Source: an uncultured Marinobacterium sp.
Lineage (GTDB): Bacteria; Pseudomonadota; Gammaproteobacteria; Pseudomonadales; Balneatricaceae
Assembly: GCA_947501565.1 (NCBI GenBank)
Contig: CANMWJ010000004.1
Span: 1-64,000 of the forward strand
Length of the DNA stretch: 64,000 nt
Direction: 5' to 3'
Position 1 is the first letter of the stretch. Every line of letters begins with the position of its first letter. Made by a program: the position numbers and the translations under genes. The notes under the pieces were generated by a model that did not search any database, was not told where the DNA came from, and was given only the letters and a program-made list of their open reading frames with translations. Positions 37,607 to 46,217 of the stretch are shown here, one piece after another.

Positions 37607-38227
37607 ATGCATGTATTTGTCAGCAAGAAACCATTGTCGCCGGTGCGCTGGCATCAGGCGTTTGCCGACTCGGTTACGGTACGCCAGCCCTCTGAGGTAG
37701 CGGCGATCTGTCATGGCGATGGCGTGATCTGGCTCGATTTTACCCGTCTGTCGGTACCCGAACGGATCGAGTGGCTGGCGCAGGTGAAACAGCTCGGACA
37801 GCCGGTGGTGGTGTTATCCAACGTACCCAATGACAACGAGGCGCTGCAGGTCTTCCGTGCCGGTGCGGCGGGTTATTGTCACGTGCTGGCAGTGCCGGAT
37901 CAGTTGCGTGAAATTGCCTTAGTGGTCGAGCATGGTGGCCACTGGGTAGGGGCACGGTTTATCGAAAAGTTGATCAGCGTAACTGTTGATAAACTCAATC
38001 CGGATGCGGCGGGCACAGGTGGGTTGTACGATCAGCTGACCGAGCGTGAACAGATGGTCGCCAGCGAGGTCGCCCGTGGCGCAACCAACCGTGAGATCGC
38101 CGACGCGTTGGGTATTACCGAACGTACGGTAAAAGCACACCTCTCCTCAATCTTTGCCAAATCCGGCGCCCGCGACCGTATTCAACTGGTGCTGATGTTG
38201 AAGGAAAGTGAAACTTCAGTGGTTTGA
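37607..38227 (+). CDS. LuxR-type regulator with degenerate receiver domain
   Basis: This 206-residue protein has a C-terminal LuxR HTH (LTEREQMVASEVARGATNREIADALGI, then RTVKAHLSSIFAKSGARDR). The N-terminal half is receiver-like: D44 in VIWLDF sits where the phospho-acceptor would be, but the paired acidic residues near the N terminus are missing and the conserved Lys after the AGAAGY segment is absent. It starts 2 bases after the adaptor stop, so it belongs to the secretion operon, and it directly precedes the adhesin. It is likely a phosphorylation-independent regulator of the adhesin. Confidence 0.85.
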   Translation: MHVFVSKKPLSPVRWHQAFADSVTVRQPSEVAAICHGDGVIWLDFTRLSVPERIEWLAQVKQLGQPVVVLSNVPNDNEALQVFRAGAAGYCHVLAVPDQLREIALVVEHGGHWVGARFIEKLISVTVDKLNPDAAGTGGLYDQLTEREQMVASEVARGATNREIADALGITERTVKAHLSSIFAKSGARDRIQLVLMLKESETSVV

Positions 38228-38254
38228 ATACTGCTGTGTGAAAAATAATCATAT

Positions 38255-38269
38255 TGTACCTTGGGTACA
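38255..38269. promoter_or_regulatory. Dyad in the adhesin promoter region
   Basis: TGTACC-TTG-GGTACA is a perfect 6-bp inverted repeat 65 bases before the adhesin start. Its place just after the LuxR-type gene makes it a candidate binding site for that regulator. Confidence 0.4.
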
Positions 38270-38294
38270 GGTCTGATCTTCCCGCCGAACACTA

Positions 38295-38326
38295 CCCTCA
38301 GGATATGGTGAACTTAACCCTGAGGG
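38295..38326 (+). promoter_or_regulatory. Hairpin covering the adhesin ribosome binding site
   Basis: The perfect 8-bp stem CCCTCAGG/CCTGAGGG has a 16-base loop. Its 3' arm contains GAGGG (38322-38326), the only Shine-Dalgarno candidate, 7 bases before ATG 38334. Folding of the mRNA would hide the ribosome binding site. The 5' arm and loop contain CAGGATAT, a weak CsrA/RsmA-like motif. Confidence 0.55.
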
Positions 38327-38333
38327 CGACTCC

Positions 38334-41300
38334 ATGGCTACAGATACCCTAATTGCAACGGTTGAAGCTGTTACCGGCGAAGTTTACGTGCGTAACAGCG
38401 AAGGACAGATGCGCCTGCTGAAATCAGGTGATCAGTTATTTCAGGGCGATGTGGTGATCCCTGCCAACGGCGGTTCGGTTGATCTGGACCTGGCCGACGG
38501 CAACCCGATGAAGCTGGATCAGCCCGTCGAAGTGACCATGACCCAGGAGATGCTGTCGGATGAGTACCTGGCAGCCCAGCAAAGCGCTATCTCTGACGAT
38601 TCAGTTGCCACGGTACTGGCAGCACTCGAGACCGGCCAGGATCTGAGCGCGGTACTGCCGGAACCCGCCGGTGGTGAGTCTCAGGATGAGGGGCATAACT
38701 TCGTGCGGTTGCTGCGTATCGTGGAAGAACTCTCTCCCAACCTGTTCCCGCCCACCGCTGCTGCCGGTGACGTTGAGCAGCTTGCCGATCCAGAGTTACT
38801 TGATCAGGCGGAAAGTAATCCACCGGTTGCGGCTGACGACAACGCCGAGGTCAATGAAAACGATTCAGTTGTAATCGATGTGTTGGCTAACGACACCGAT
38901 CCCGACGGCGACCTGTTGCCCAGCACACTGACCATCGTATCTGAACCGCAGTTTGGAGATCTGTCGATTGATCCGGATACCGGTGCTATCACATACAGCC
39001 CGAATGACGATTATGTTGGAGAAGACTCCTTCAGTTATGAAGTATCTGATGCGGCTGGCAATACCTCTGGGCCCGCGACTGTTTCGATCTTGGTTAATCC
39101 GGTCAACGAAGCGCCACTGGCTCAGGACGACACCTACGATGTGGATGAAGACCTGTCGCTGGTTGCCGATGGTCAGCCGATAGAGGGGGTATTGTTTAAC
39201 GATACAGATCCCGATGGTGATCAGCTCACGGTAAACACCACACCGGTGTCAGACGTGAGCAACGGTACCCTGGTACTTAACAGCGACGGCACCTTTACCT
39301 ACACGCCTGATGAAGATTTTTACGGCGAGGACAGTTTTACCTATGAGGTAAGTGACGGCGATAAAACCGATACGGCCACTGTCACCATCACGGTTAATCC
39401 GGTTAACGATGCACCGGTAGCGGCGGACGATCAGTACAGCATTCTGGAAGACACCACCCTGACTGTGGATGGTGATCCGCTGAACGGCGTGCTGTTTAAC
39501 GATACCGACGTTGAGGGTGATAACCTGATGGTTAATACCACACCGGTAAGTGATGTGAGCCACGGTACCCTGACCCTCAACAACGACGGTACCTTCACCT
39601 ATATCCCAGATGCGAATTTCTTCGGCGAAGACAGCTTCATCTACGAAGTGAGCGACGGCGATAAAACTGATACCGCTACGGTGACCATCACCGTCACACC
39701 GGACAACGATGCACCGCTGGCAGCCGACGATCAGTACAGCATCCTGGAAGACACCACCCTGACCGTGGATGGCGACCCACTGAACGGTGTGCTGTTTAAC
39801 GATACCGATGTGGAGGGTGATAGCCTCACGGTGAACACCACCCCGGTCTCCGATGTCAGCCACGGCACCCTGACCCTCAACAGCGACGGTACCTTCACCT
39901 ATGTGCCTGATCAGGACTTCTTCGGTGAAGACAGTTTCGTATACGAAGTGAGTGACGGCGATAAGACTGATACCGCTACGGTCACCATCACGGTAACGCC
40001 GGACAACGATGCACCGGAAGCCTTGGACGATCAGTACAGCATTCTGGAAGACACCACCCTGACCGTGGACGGTGATCCGCTGAACGGTGTGCTGTTTAAC
40101 GATACCGATGTGGAGGGTGATAGCCTCACGGTGAACACCACCCCGATATCTGATGTCAGCCACGGCACCCTGACCCTCAACAGTGACGGTACCTTCACTT
40201 ATGTGCCTGACCCGGACTTCTTCGGCGAAGACAGCTTCGTCTACGAAGTGAGCGACGGCGATAAAACCGATACCGCGACGGTGACCATCACCGTCACACC
40301 GGACAACGATGCGCCGCTGGCAGCCGACGATCAGTACAGCATTCTGGAAGACACCACCCTGACCGTAGATGGCGACCCATTGAACGGCGTGTTGTTTAAC
40401 GATACCGATGTGGAGGGCGACAGCCTGACGGTGAATACCACCCCGGTATCCGATGTCAGCCACGGTACCCTGACCCTCAACAGCGACGGCACCTTCACCT
40501 ACGTACCTGATCAGGATTTCTTCGGTGAAGACAGCTTCGTCTACGAGGTCAGCGACGGTGATAAAACTGATACCGCTACGGTCTCCATCACCGTAACGCC
40601 GGACAACGATGCGCCGCTGGCAGCCGACGATCAGTACAGCATTCTGGAAGACACCACCCTGACCGTGGATGGTGATCCGCTGAACGGCGTGCTGTTTAAC
40701 GATACCGATGTGGAGGGTGATAGCCTCACGGTGAATACCACTCCGATATCCGATGTCAGCCACGGCACCCTGACCCTCAACAGCGACGGTACCTTCACTT
40801 ACGTGCCTGATCAGGACTTCTTCGGCGAAGACAGTTTTGTCTACGAAGTGAGCGATGGCGATAAAACCGATACCGCGACGGTGACCATCACCGTCACACC
40901 GGACAACGATGCGCCGCTGGCAGCCGACGATCAGTACAGCATTCTGGAAGACACCACCCTGACCGTGGACGGTGATCCGCTGGAAGGCGTGCTGTTTAAC
41001 GATAGTGATGTCGAAGGCGACAGCCTCACGGTAAACACCACACCGGTGAGTGATGTGAGCAACGGTACCCTGACCCTCAACAGTGACGGCACCTTTACCT
41101 ATATCCCTGACCCAGACTTCTTCGGCGAGGACAGTTTTGTCTATGAGGTGAGTGACGGGGATAAAACCGATACCGCCACAGTGACCATCACCGTAACGCC
41201 GGACAACGATGCACCGCTGGCAGCCGACGATCAGTACAGCATTCTGGAAGACACCACCTTAACTGTGGACGGTGATCCGTTGGAAGGCGTGCTGTTTAAC

Positions 41301-43346
41301 GATACCGATGTGGATGGCGACAGCCTCACGGTGAATACCACACCGGTGAGTGATGTCAGCCACGGTACCTTAACCCTGAACAGTGACGGCACCTTTACCT
41401 ATATCCCGGATGAGAACTTCTTCGGCGAAGACAGCTTCGTTTATGAGGTAAGCGACGGCGATAAAACCGATACAGCCACAGTGACTATTACCGTCGAACC
41501 CGATGACGAGGGCGTCACTCTGAATATGAATGGCAGCGAGGGAGACGTATTCGATCTAGGCCTGCTATCCCCAGCCGATGACAGTGAAACCACCAATGGC
41601 TCGTTCAAAGTCACAGCGCCGGATGGTCTGGCTTCCATCACCTTCAGCGTGACCATCGGCGGGGTATTGATCATCAATACGCTGGAGATCGATGACCTGA
41701 ACGGTGCGACTGCGATTTCACCGATCGAAGTGTTCAGTGATGAGGACCAGGAGATGGTGATTACCGGTTACAACCCGGACGATGGCACCGTGAGTTACAG
41801 CTACACGCTGCTGGATACGGTCGACCATCAGCCTCAGGACGACAGTCAGGAACTCCATATCGGGGTTGTGGCTACCGATACCGATGGTGATGACTCGCTG
41901 CCGGGCACTATCGTGATCAACCAGATCGATGATCAGCCGGAGATCCTCTCTGTATCCCACGGTATTGGTCTTAATGGCGAAACCAAAATTGTCGGTAGCC
42001 TGAGTGTTGATCCTTCCGCAGATGATCCACAGACGTTCGATTGGGGTGAGATCACAACAAGCACCGATCTTTACGCGGGCAATGAGCCTGTCCTGATCAA
42101 CTCTGATCCTGACAGCCAAACCGTAACGGGTACCCTCGAAGATGGAACGCTGGTGTTTACCCTGACGCTGAACGAAGACCTCAGCAGCTACACCTATGAG
42201 CAGTATATGCCGCTGCAAACGTTGTCGAGTGACGTTGCCATCGGCGGCGATCTCAGTGGCGGTAACACGGCCGAATTTATGCTGCAGACCACCTCAGGGC
42301 CGGTAACTGCAGAGATCTCCACAACCTTCTTTGGTTTTGAGTGGGACCCGGATGCGAATGGAGGCACCGGCGCCTTTGCTGCCAGTACCGTGAACACCAG
42401 CTCCAATACCATGGGGGTGGGGACTGGTCAGAATGTGGATGGCCTAGCCGATGAAGAAGATCATCTGTTTATGTACTTTGAAGGTGGTACGGTGACCGAA
42501 TTCAGCTTCTCTGTCAGCGATCCGGGTAACAAAGCGGAAGATCTCTGGTACATCGCCTATACCGAAGCCCCGTTCGATCTGATGACCGATCCTGAATCAC
42601 TGACCTACACCGATCTGCCGGGCACCAAGATCTATATCAGCGATATCGCGGATCAGGGCACGGTTATGCTGGACTTCGATGAACCGATCGAGTTTATCGT
42701 TTTCGGCTCCTCTGACGGCGCAAGTTACAAATTGGTGCCAGGCGATCTGAGCGTCACCTACTTCAGCGAATCCTCAGATATTACCCTGACAGCACCGTTC
42801 ACAGTCGAGGATTCGGACGGTGACAGTGCCGGTGACAGCATCAATATCGAGATTAAAGGTGATGCGGATACCATTGCGGGGGATGAGTTTGATAATGCCC
42901 TCGGTGGTAATGAAGCGTCCAATACCATCAGCGGCTTGGGTGGAAACGATACCCTGACCGGCGGTGATGGCAGCGATGTATTCGCCTGGCACCTCAACGA
43001 TGGTGGCAGTGCCGGAGATCCTGCGCTGGATGTGGTCACCGATTTCAACGCTCAGCCACAAGCTAATGGTGGTGACGTGCTTGATCTGAGCCAGCTACTG
43101 GTGGATGAAGAGAACGGGGACCTGACCGATTACCTCCACTTCGGTCTGAATGAATCGGGTGACACCGTCCTTAACATCAGTACCACTGCCGGTTTCAGCG
43201 GCGGCTACGATGAGGCAGCGGTGGATCAGAGTATCCAGCTTAACGGCGTGAATCTGGTATCCGATTACATCGATGTTAATAACGTTGTTGATCAGTCATC
43301 ACTGATCGATGACCTGAAGGATAGCGGTAACCTGATTACTGACTAA
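38334..43346 (+). CDS. Lap-type retention-module adhesin secreted by type I secretion
   Basis: A 1670-residue acidic surface adhesin. Residues 1-100 resemble the LapA retention module (ATVEAVTGEVYVRNSEGQMRLL onward). A P-T-A-A-A-G-D stretch at residues 140-146 is a good LapG cleavage candidate, since LapA is cut at a TAAG site. One diverged Ig-like repeat (163-259) and eight 100-residue cadherin/VCBS-like repeats (about 260-1059) follow. The C-terminal part has two larger domains, one RTX-type GGNDTLTGGDGSDVF motif near 1533-1550, and a T1SS target end (VVTDFNAQ, DVLDLSQLL). It is much smaller than LapA (about 5000 residues). It sits directly downstream of its exporter operon. Confidence 0.93.
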   Translation: MATDTLIATVEAVTGEVYVRNSEGQMRLLKSGDQLFQGDVVIPANGGSVDLDLADGNPMKLDQPVEVTMTQEMLSDEYLAAQQSAISDDSVATVLAALETGQDLSAVLPEPAGGESQDEGHNFVRLLRIVEELSPNLFPPTAAAGDVEQLADPELLDQAESNPPVAADDNAEVNENDSVVIDVLANDTDPDGDLLPSTLTIVSEPQFGDLSIDPDTGAITYSPNDDYVGEDSFSYEVSDAAGNTSGPATVSILVNPVNEAPLAQDDTYDVDEDLSLVADGQPIEGVLFNDTDPDGDQLTVNTTPVSDVSNGTLVLNSDGTFTYTPDEDFYGEDSFTYEVSDGDKTDTATVTITVNPVNDAPVAADDQYSILEDTTLTVDGDPLNGVLFNDTDVEGDNLMVNTTPVSDVSHGTLTLNNDGTFTYIPDANFFGEDSFIYEVSDGDKTDTATVTITVTPDNDAPLAADDQYSILEDTTLTVDGDPLNGVLFNDTDVEGDSLTVNTTPVSDVSHGTLTLNSDGTFTYVPDQDFFGEDSFVYEVSDGDKTDTATVTITVTPDNDAPEALDDQYSILEDTTLTVDGDPLNGVLFNDTDVEGDSLTVNTTPISDVSHGTLTLNSDGTFTYVPDPDFFGEDSFVYEVSDGDKTDTATVTITVTPDNDAPLAADDQYSILEDTTLTVDGDPLNGVLFNDTDVEGDSLTVNTTPVSDVSHGTLTLNSDGTFTYVPDQDFFGEDSFVYEVSDGDKTDTATVSITVTPDNDAPLAADDQYSILEDTTLTVDGDPLNGVLFNDTDVEGDSLTVNTTPISDVSHGTLTLNSDGTFTYVPDQDFFGEDSFVYEVSDGDKTDTATVTITVTPDNDAPLAADDQYSILEDTTLTVDGDPLEGVLFNDSDVEGDSLTVNTTPVSDVSNGTLTLNSDGTFTYIPDPDFFGEDSFVYEVSDGDKTDTATVTITVTPDNDAPLAADDQYSILEDTTLTVDGDPLEGVLFNDTDVDGDSLTVNTTPVSDVSHGTLTLNSDGTFTYIPDENFFGEDSFVYEVSDGDKTDTATVTITVEPDDEGVTLNMNGSEGDVFDLGLLSPADDSETTNGSFKVTAPDGLASITFSVTIGGVLIINTLEIDDLNGATAISPIEVFSDEDQEMVITGYNPDDGTVSYSYTLLDTVDHQPQDDSQELHIGVVATDTDGDDSLPGTIVINQIDDQPEILSVSHGIGLNGETKIVGSLSVDPSADDPQTFDWGEITTSTDLYAGNEPVLINSDPDSQTVTGTLEDGTLVFTLTLNEDLSSYTYEQYMPLQTLSSDVAIGGDLSGGNTAEFMLQTTSGPVTAEISTTFFGFEWDPDANGGTGAFAASTVNTSSNTMGVGTGQNVDGLADEEDHLFMYFEGGTVTEFSFSVSDPGNKAEDLWYIAYTEAPFDLMTDPESLTYTDLPGTKIYISDIADQGTVMLDFDEPIEFIVFGSSDGASYKLVPGDLSVTYFSESSDITLTAPFTVEDSDGDSAGDSINIEIKGDADTIAGDEFDNALGGNEASNTISGLGGNDTLTGGDGSDVFAWHLNDGGSAGDPALDVVTDFNAQPQANGGDVLDLSQLLVDEENGDLTDYLHFGLNESGDTVLNISTTAGFSGGYDEAAVDQSIQLNGVNLVSDYIDVNNVVDQSSLIDDLKDSGNLITD
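39111..41510 (+). repeat. Eight in-frame 300-bp tandem repeats inside the adhesin gene
   Basis: The period is exactly 300 bp: the landmark CGATCAGTACAGC recurs with the same spacing in seven consecutive units from 39428 to 41228, preceded by one diverged unit at the same phase. Each unit encodes about 100 residues with YSILEDTTLTVDGDPL, GVLFNDTD, SDVSHGTLTLNSDGTFTY and FFGEDSFVYEVSDGDKTD. Several units are almost identical at the DNA level. Confidence 0.97.
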
Positions 43347-43382
43347 ACTGAGGTAATCAGCGGATGTATACCGAGGCCTGAG

Positions 43383-43745
43383 ATGCCCTACGTAAAGAAG
43401 GATGATGGCGGCAAAATCGTTGCCGTGAGCGAGATTGAGCTGGAGGGGTTTGAACCTCTCCAGCTTTCTTATGATCCGGAGATCGAGAAACGTGAAGGGC
43501 TGGAGGGCGTGGCTGAACTGATCGCCAGTACCATGGGATCAGAACAGGTACTGGCCGCCACCGACATGGAGCTCGTGCGTGTTATTGAAGACCTGGTGAT
43601 GGTTCTGGTGGATAAGAACCAGATCCGCTTTACCGATCTGCCCGACGCGGCACAACGCAAGATGCTGGAGCGCCGCAGAATCCGCGACAGCATGCATACC
43701 CACCTGAATCTGTTACCCGATGATGATAACGACGGGCTGATCTGA
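43383..43745 (+). CDS. Conserved hypothetical protein (misnamed tryptophan synthase beta-like family)
   Basis: This 120-residue acidic cytoplasmic protein starts MPYVKKDDGGKIVAVSE and contains DMELVRVIEDLVMVLVDKNQIRFTDLPDAAQRKML. Similar short proteins in Pseudomonas carry the label tryptophan synthase subunit beta-like, although they have no PLP-enzyme fold. It lies 36 bases after the adhesin stop. Its role is unknown; location suggests co-transcription with the adhesin. Confidence 0.75.
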   Translation: MPYVKKDDGGKIVAVSEIELEGFEPLQLSYDPEIEKREGLEGVAELIASTMGSEQVLAATDMELVRVIEDLVMVLVDKNQIRFTDLPDAAQRKMLERRRIRDSMHTHLNLLPDDDNDGLI

Positions 43746-43812
43746 GAGCACCTGCTTTAGGTTTCCGTTAGTTGTTGTGTCTGTCTGTACAATCCACAAC
43801 GTTCTTTGGGGC

Positions 43813-44829
43813 CTATTGCGCGATGAATCCGGAAACCGGAATGCTGATAGTGGGATGATCAGGATCGTTGGTGGTCAGTATTATGCTGCCGGAGATAGGA
43901 CCCGGTGAGAGTCGTGCCAGATCCAATCCTGCATTGAGCGCAAAGCTGCTTACATCCTGCATAGGCCCACTGTCGATCAACAGCGACGGGATATCCGAGC
44001 TGATTGATCTGATTGTCATACGGCCCGCCCGCCGTTTAATAACAAACTGCTGTTGCAGGAGTTTCGCCAGCTGGGGATGCTTGCGGGCCTTCGACAACTG
44101 AACGTGCCCGAAATCCGCTTTGGCGGGTTGGATGTGAAGATCTGGCTTCACCAGTATATTAACCTCCACGCTGATGCGGGGGTGTTTGGGGTCGTCTGTG
44201 TGCAGGACCAGGGATTCACGGTATTTACCCACCGAAACCTGGTTGGGGACCTCTGCTGTTAGCGCATAGCGTTTCCCTGAATCCAGTGTTTTCAGGCTGG
44301 GTATAAAGTGCGCACCACGGGCTTCCAGTCGGGTAATGTTCACCGGGTGTGGCTGGTGGTTTTCGATGATCAGTTTGCGGTTGCGGTTCTCGCCCTGAAA
44401 CTGGCTCAGGTAGAACGCAGGTCTGGGTTTGATATCGATTGGGGGTTGCAGATGTCCCTTGAGGGTGAGCTGCAGTTTGGGACGATTCGGATCGCTCAGG
44501 TGGATAATTGCGCGCTCTTCTACAGAACCTGTATAGCGGCGGGTATCCCAGTTGAGCTTGATCAAACCCGATTCGCCCGGCGCGATCTGCTGCCGGGTTC
44601 GTACTTTCATACCAAAGGCACTGACCTCAATATGACGAATCTCCAGCGGCGTATCACCGGTGTTGCTTAAAGAGAATGTTTTCGTTAACTGGCTACCCTG
44701 TTCGACGGTACCGAAATCCACGGTGGTTTTCTCTATGGTGGCTTGTGGTAGCCCGAGGCTTGCCGGACTTATTAATGTAGCCAGAACGAATACGCCTGTA
44801 GAGATGACCAACCGCAAACATCTGTTCAT
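43813..44829 (-). CDS. Exported protein with DUF1573/Hydin-like Ig repeats
   Basis: This 338-residue protein has a signal peptide (MNRCLRLVISTGVFVLATL, cleavage near SLGLP) and two or three tandem Ig-like modules of the DUF1573/ASH type: VDFGTVEQGSQLTKTFSLSN and SGSIILTTNDPDHPTISIPV at the two ends, plus ESLVLHTDDPKHPRISVEV in the middle. ATG 44829 has AGGA upstream; a longer frame begins at 44889. Such domains mediate envelope protein-protein contacts. It lies downstream of the secreted protein at 44904 on the same strand and may be co-transcribed with it. Confidence 0.75.
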   Translation of the reverse strand: MNRCLRLVISTGVFVLATLISPASLGLPQATIEKTTVDFGTVEQGSQLTKTFSLSNTGDTPLEIRHIEVSAFGMKVRTRQQIAPGESGLIKLNWDTRRYTGSVEERAIIHLSDPNRPKLQLTLKGHLQPPIDIKPRPAFYLSQFQGENRNRKLIIENHQPHPVNITRLEARGAHFIPSLKTLDSGKRYALTAEVPNQVSVGKYRESLVLHTDDPKHPRISVEVNILVKPDLHIQPAKADFGHVQLSKARKHPQLAKLLQQQFVIKRRAGRMTIRSISSDIPSLLIDSGPMQDVSSFALNAGLDLARLSPGPISGSIILTTNDPDHPTISIPVSGFIAQ

Positions 44830-44903
44830 TCGTGAGTGTCCTTTCAAAAATCGGGCTATACTCATGTATAACCCCGAAAACGCCGTCAAACGTTGGGTTG
44901 TAG

Positions 44904-45827
44904 TTATTCTTGTGGCACTTCGTAGAAACGAAGCTGTGCCAGACGAAGTCCTTTATTATCGTAATTCCAGAACCAGTCCTCGGTATCACCCGCAAACAAC
45001 GCAACGCGGGTGATACGTTCATCGATACAGAGATCCGTATCGACTGCATCGTATTCCCAGCAGTAGGTCACCAGTAACGAGGTCAGCTCGTTGGTGACGT
45101 CAGTAAAGCTGGATTTGCCTTTGGTGCGGGATTGCACGGTATTTTCCATCGAACATTCGATCTCGCCCTGAACGGTTGCACAGGTGGTCACTGTGGCAGA
45201 ACCGCCTGGTTTGCCCAGTGCGCGCGCCCATACTTGATAGTGCATGGTAGGAACATACCGCAGGTCGGTGTCATCGATGTCTACGATCGTACCGTCGGTG
45301 GTATCAACGGTTTGGTTACAGTTGATCAGGTCCACCGCGTTGTCACTGCCGTCATCCTTGATCTTGCCGTCACCATTAGAATCGTAATAGCCGCTGAGGT
45401 TGGTATTACATGGTAGCTGGAACACCGCGCCTGCTTTGCGGTCCGCCATCTCAACCAGGTCGCCGTCATCGTTGACGTAGGTGCCGTTCCAGTCAGGGTC
45501 AAAGCCGTCATCCGGGCAGCCATACGCCAGGTCGAAACCGTTGCCATCACAAACTTTGAAATCGGCACCAGGGGTTAGCCAGATTTTTGAGTCCACAATG
45601 GCGGTGCCATCCGTGCTGTTTACCCCGGTTTTTTTACTGTAGAGAGGTACAAAGATGGTGTGCCGGTTGGAGTTGGTCATATCAGACTTTTTGGGATTCT
45701 CGACACCGATGATATTCAGATTGTAGTGGGGGCCGCTGGGGGCACCGTTACCTGCAACGGCGATTGGTGCGAAGGATAGGGCCGTGGACGTCAGGCCTAT
45801 AACAGCGATTTTTCTTAGTGTTTTCAT
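44904..45827 (-). CDS. Secreted protein of unknown function with EF-hand-like loop
   Basis: The 307-residue protein has a signal peptide ending near AVAGN and starts its mature part with GPHYNLNIIGVENPKKSDM, a pattern I associate with a conserved secreted family of unknown function. YYDSNGDGKIKDDGSDN (residues about 147-163) looks like a calcium-binding DxNxDG loop, and further acidic loops (NDDGDLVE, DIDDTD) occur. Six to eight cysteines fit disulfides. It could be an envelope or extracellular partner of the adhesin system, but only position suggests this. Confidence 0.7.
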   Translation of the reverse strand: MKTLRKIAVIGLTSTALSFAPIAVAGNGAPSGPHYNLNIIGVENPKKSDMTNSNRHTIFVPLYSKKTGVNSTDGTAIVDSKIWLTPGADFKVCDGNGFDLAYGCPDDGFDPDWNGTYVNDDGDLVEMADRKAGAVFQLPCNTNLSGYYDSNGDGKIKDDGSDNAVDLINCNQTVDTTDGTIVDIDDTDLRYVPTMHYQVWARALGKPGGSATVTTCATVQGEIECSMENTVQSRTKGKSSFTDVTNELTSLLVTYCWEYDAVDTDLCIDERITRVALFAGDTEDWFWNYDNKGLRLAQLRFYEVPQE

Positions 45828-46217
45828 CGTGATTGTCCAGGCTTGTACTTCGGTTTTTAAATAAAAACTGTTGTACGGCTCACATCACTTCGGCACTGCA
45901 CGACTGCTGTCCCTTTCAAAGATGCGGTTCATCCCTGAGTGTGGTCGTAAAGCAACTGTCTAAGGTGGCAGCCGTAATCCGACGTTGGTAAACAACAGAT
46001 CGATAACGTGTATCACGTGGTTTACACCATAGTGTTTCATCAGCGATACACTCAGTACTCATTTGCTAAATGTTTGGACTTTTTTGCATGTAAGATGCAA
46101 AACGTTGAAAAATCAGATGCTTATAGGGCGTGAGGGTTTCTATAGGGATAAAAGCAAGGATTGATCAAAATTCATACAGCAGTGTTCTGGGTGGTTTTGG
46201 TCAAAGAAGTGCAGCCT
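45828..46217. other. 390-bp gap without a gene; nested dyads
   Basis: No convincing ORF. It holds a nested dyad at 45988-46025 (GTAAAC, then ACGTG-TAT-CACGT, then GTTTAC) and a perfect TTGCAT-GTAAG-ATGCAA at 46084-46100. These lie 160-270 bases upstream of the secreted protein gene and just past the lapD-like stop, so they may be operators or a weak terminator. Confidence 0.5.

Noticed and set aside
39249-40763. Minus-strand 504-codon frame with periodic sequence inside the adhesin
   Set aside because: Its periodicity is only the mirror of the 300-bp adhesin repeats; no start signal or fold.
39111-41510. Regular direct repeats resembling an array
   Set aside because: The 300-bp units are coding and in frame; not CRISPR, which would have short repeats and unique spacers.
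43383-43745. Tryptophan synthase beta chain
   Set aside because: The database-style name for this small family does not fit: 120 residues, no PLP-binding lysine region, no enzyme fold.
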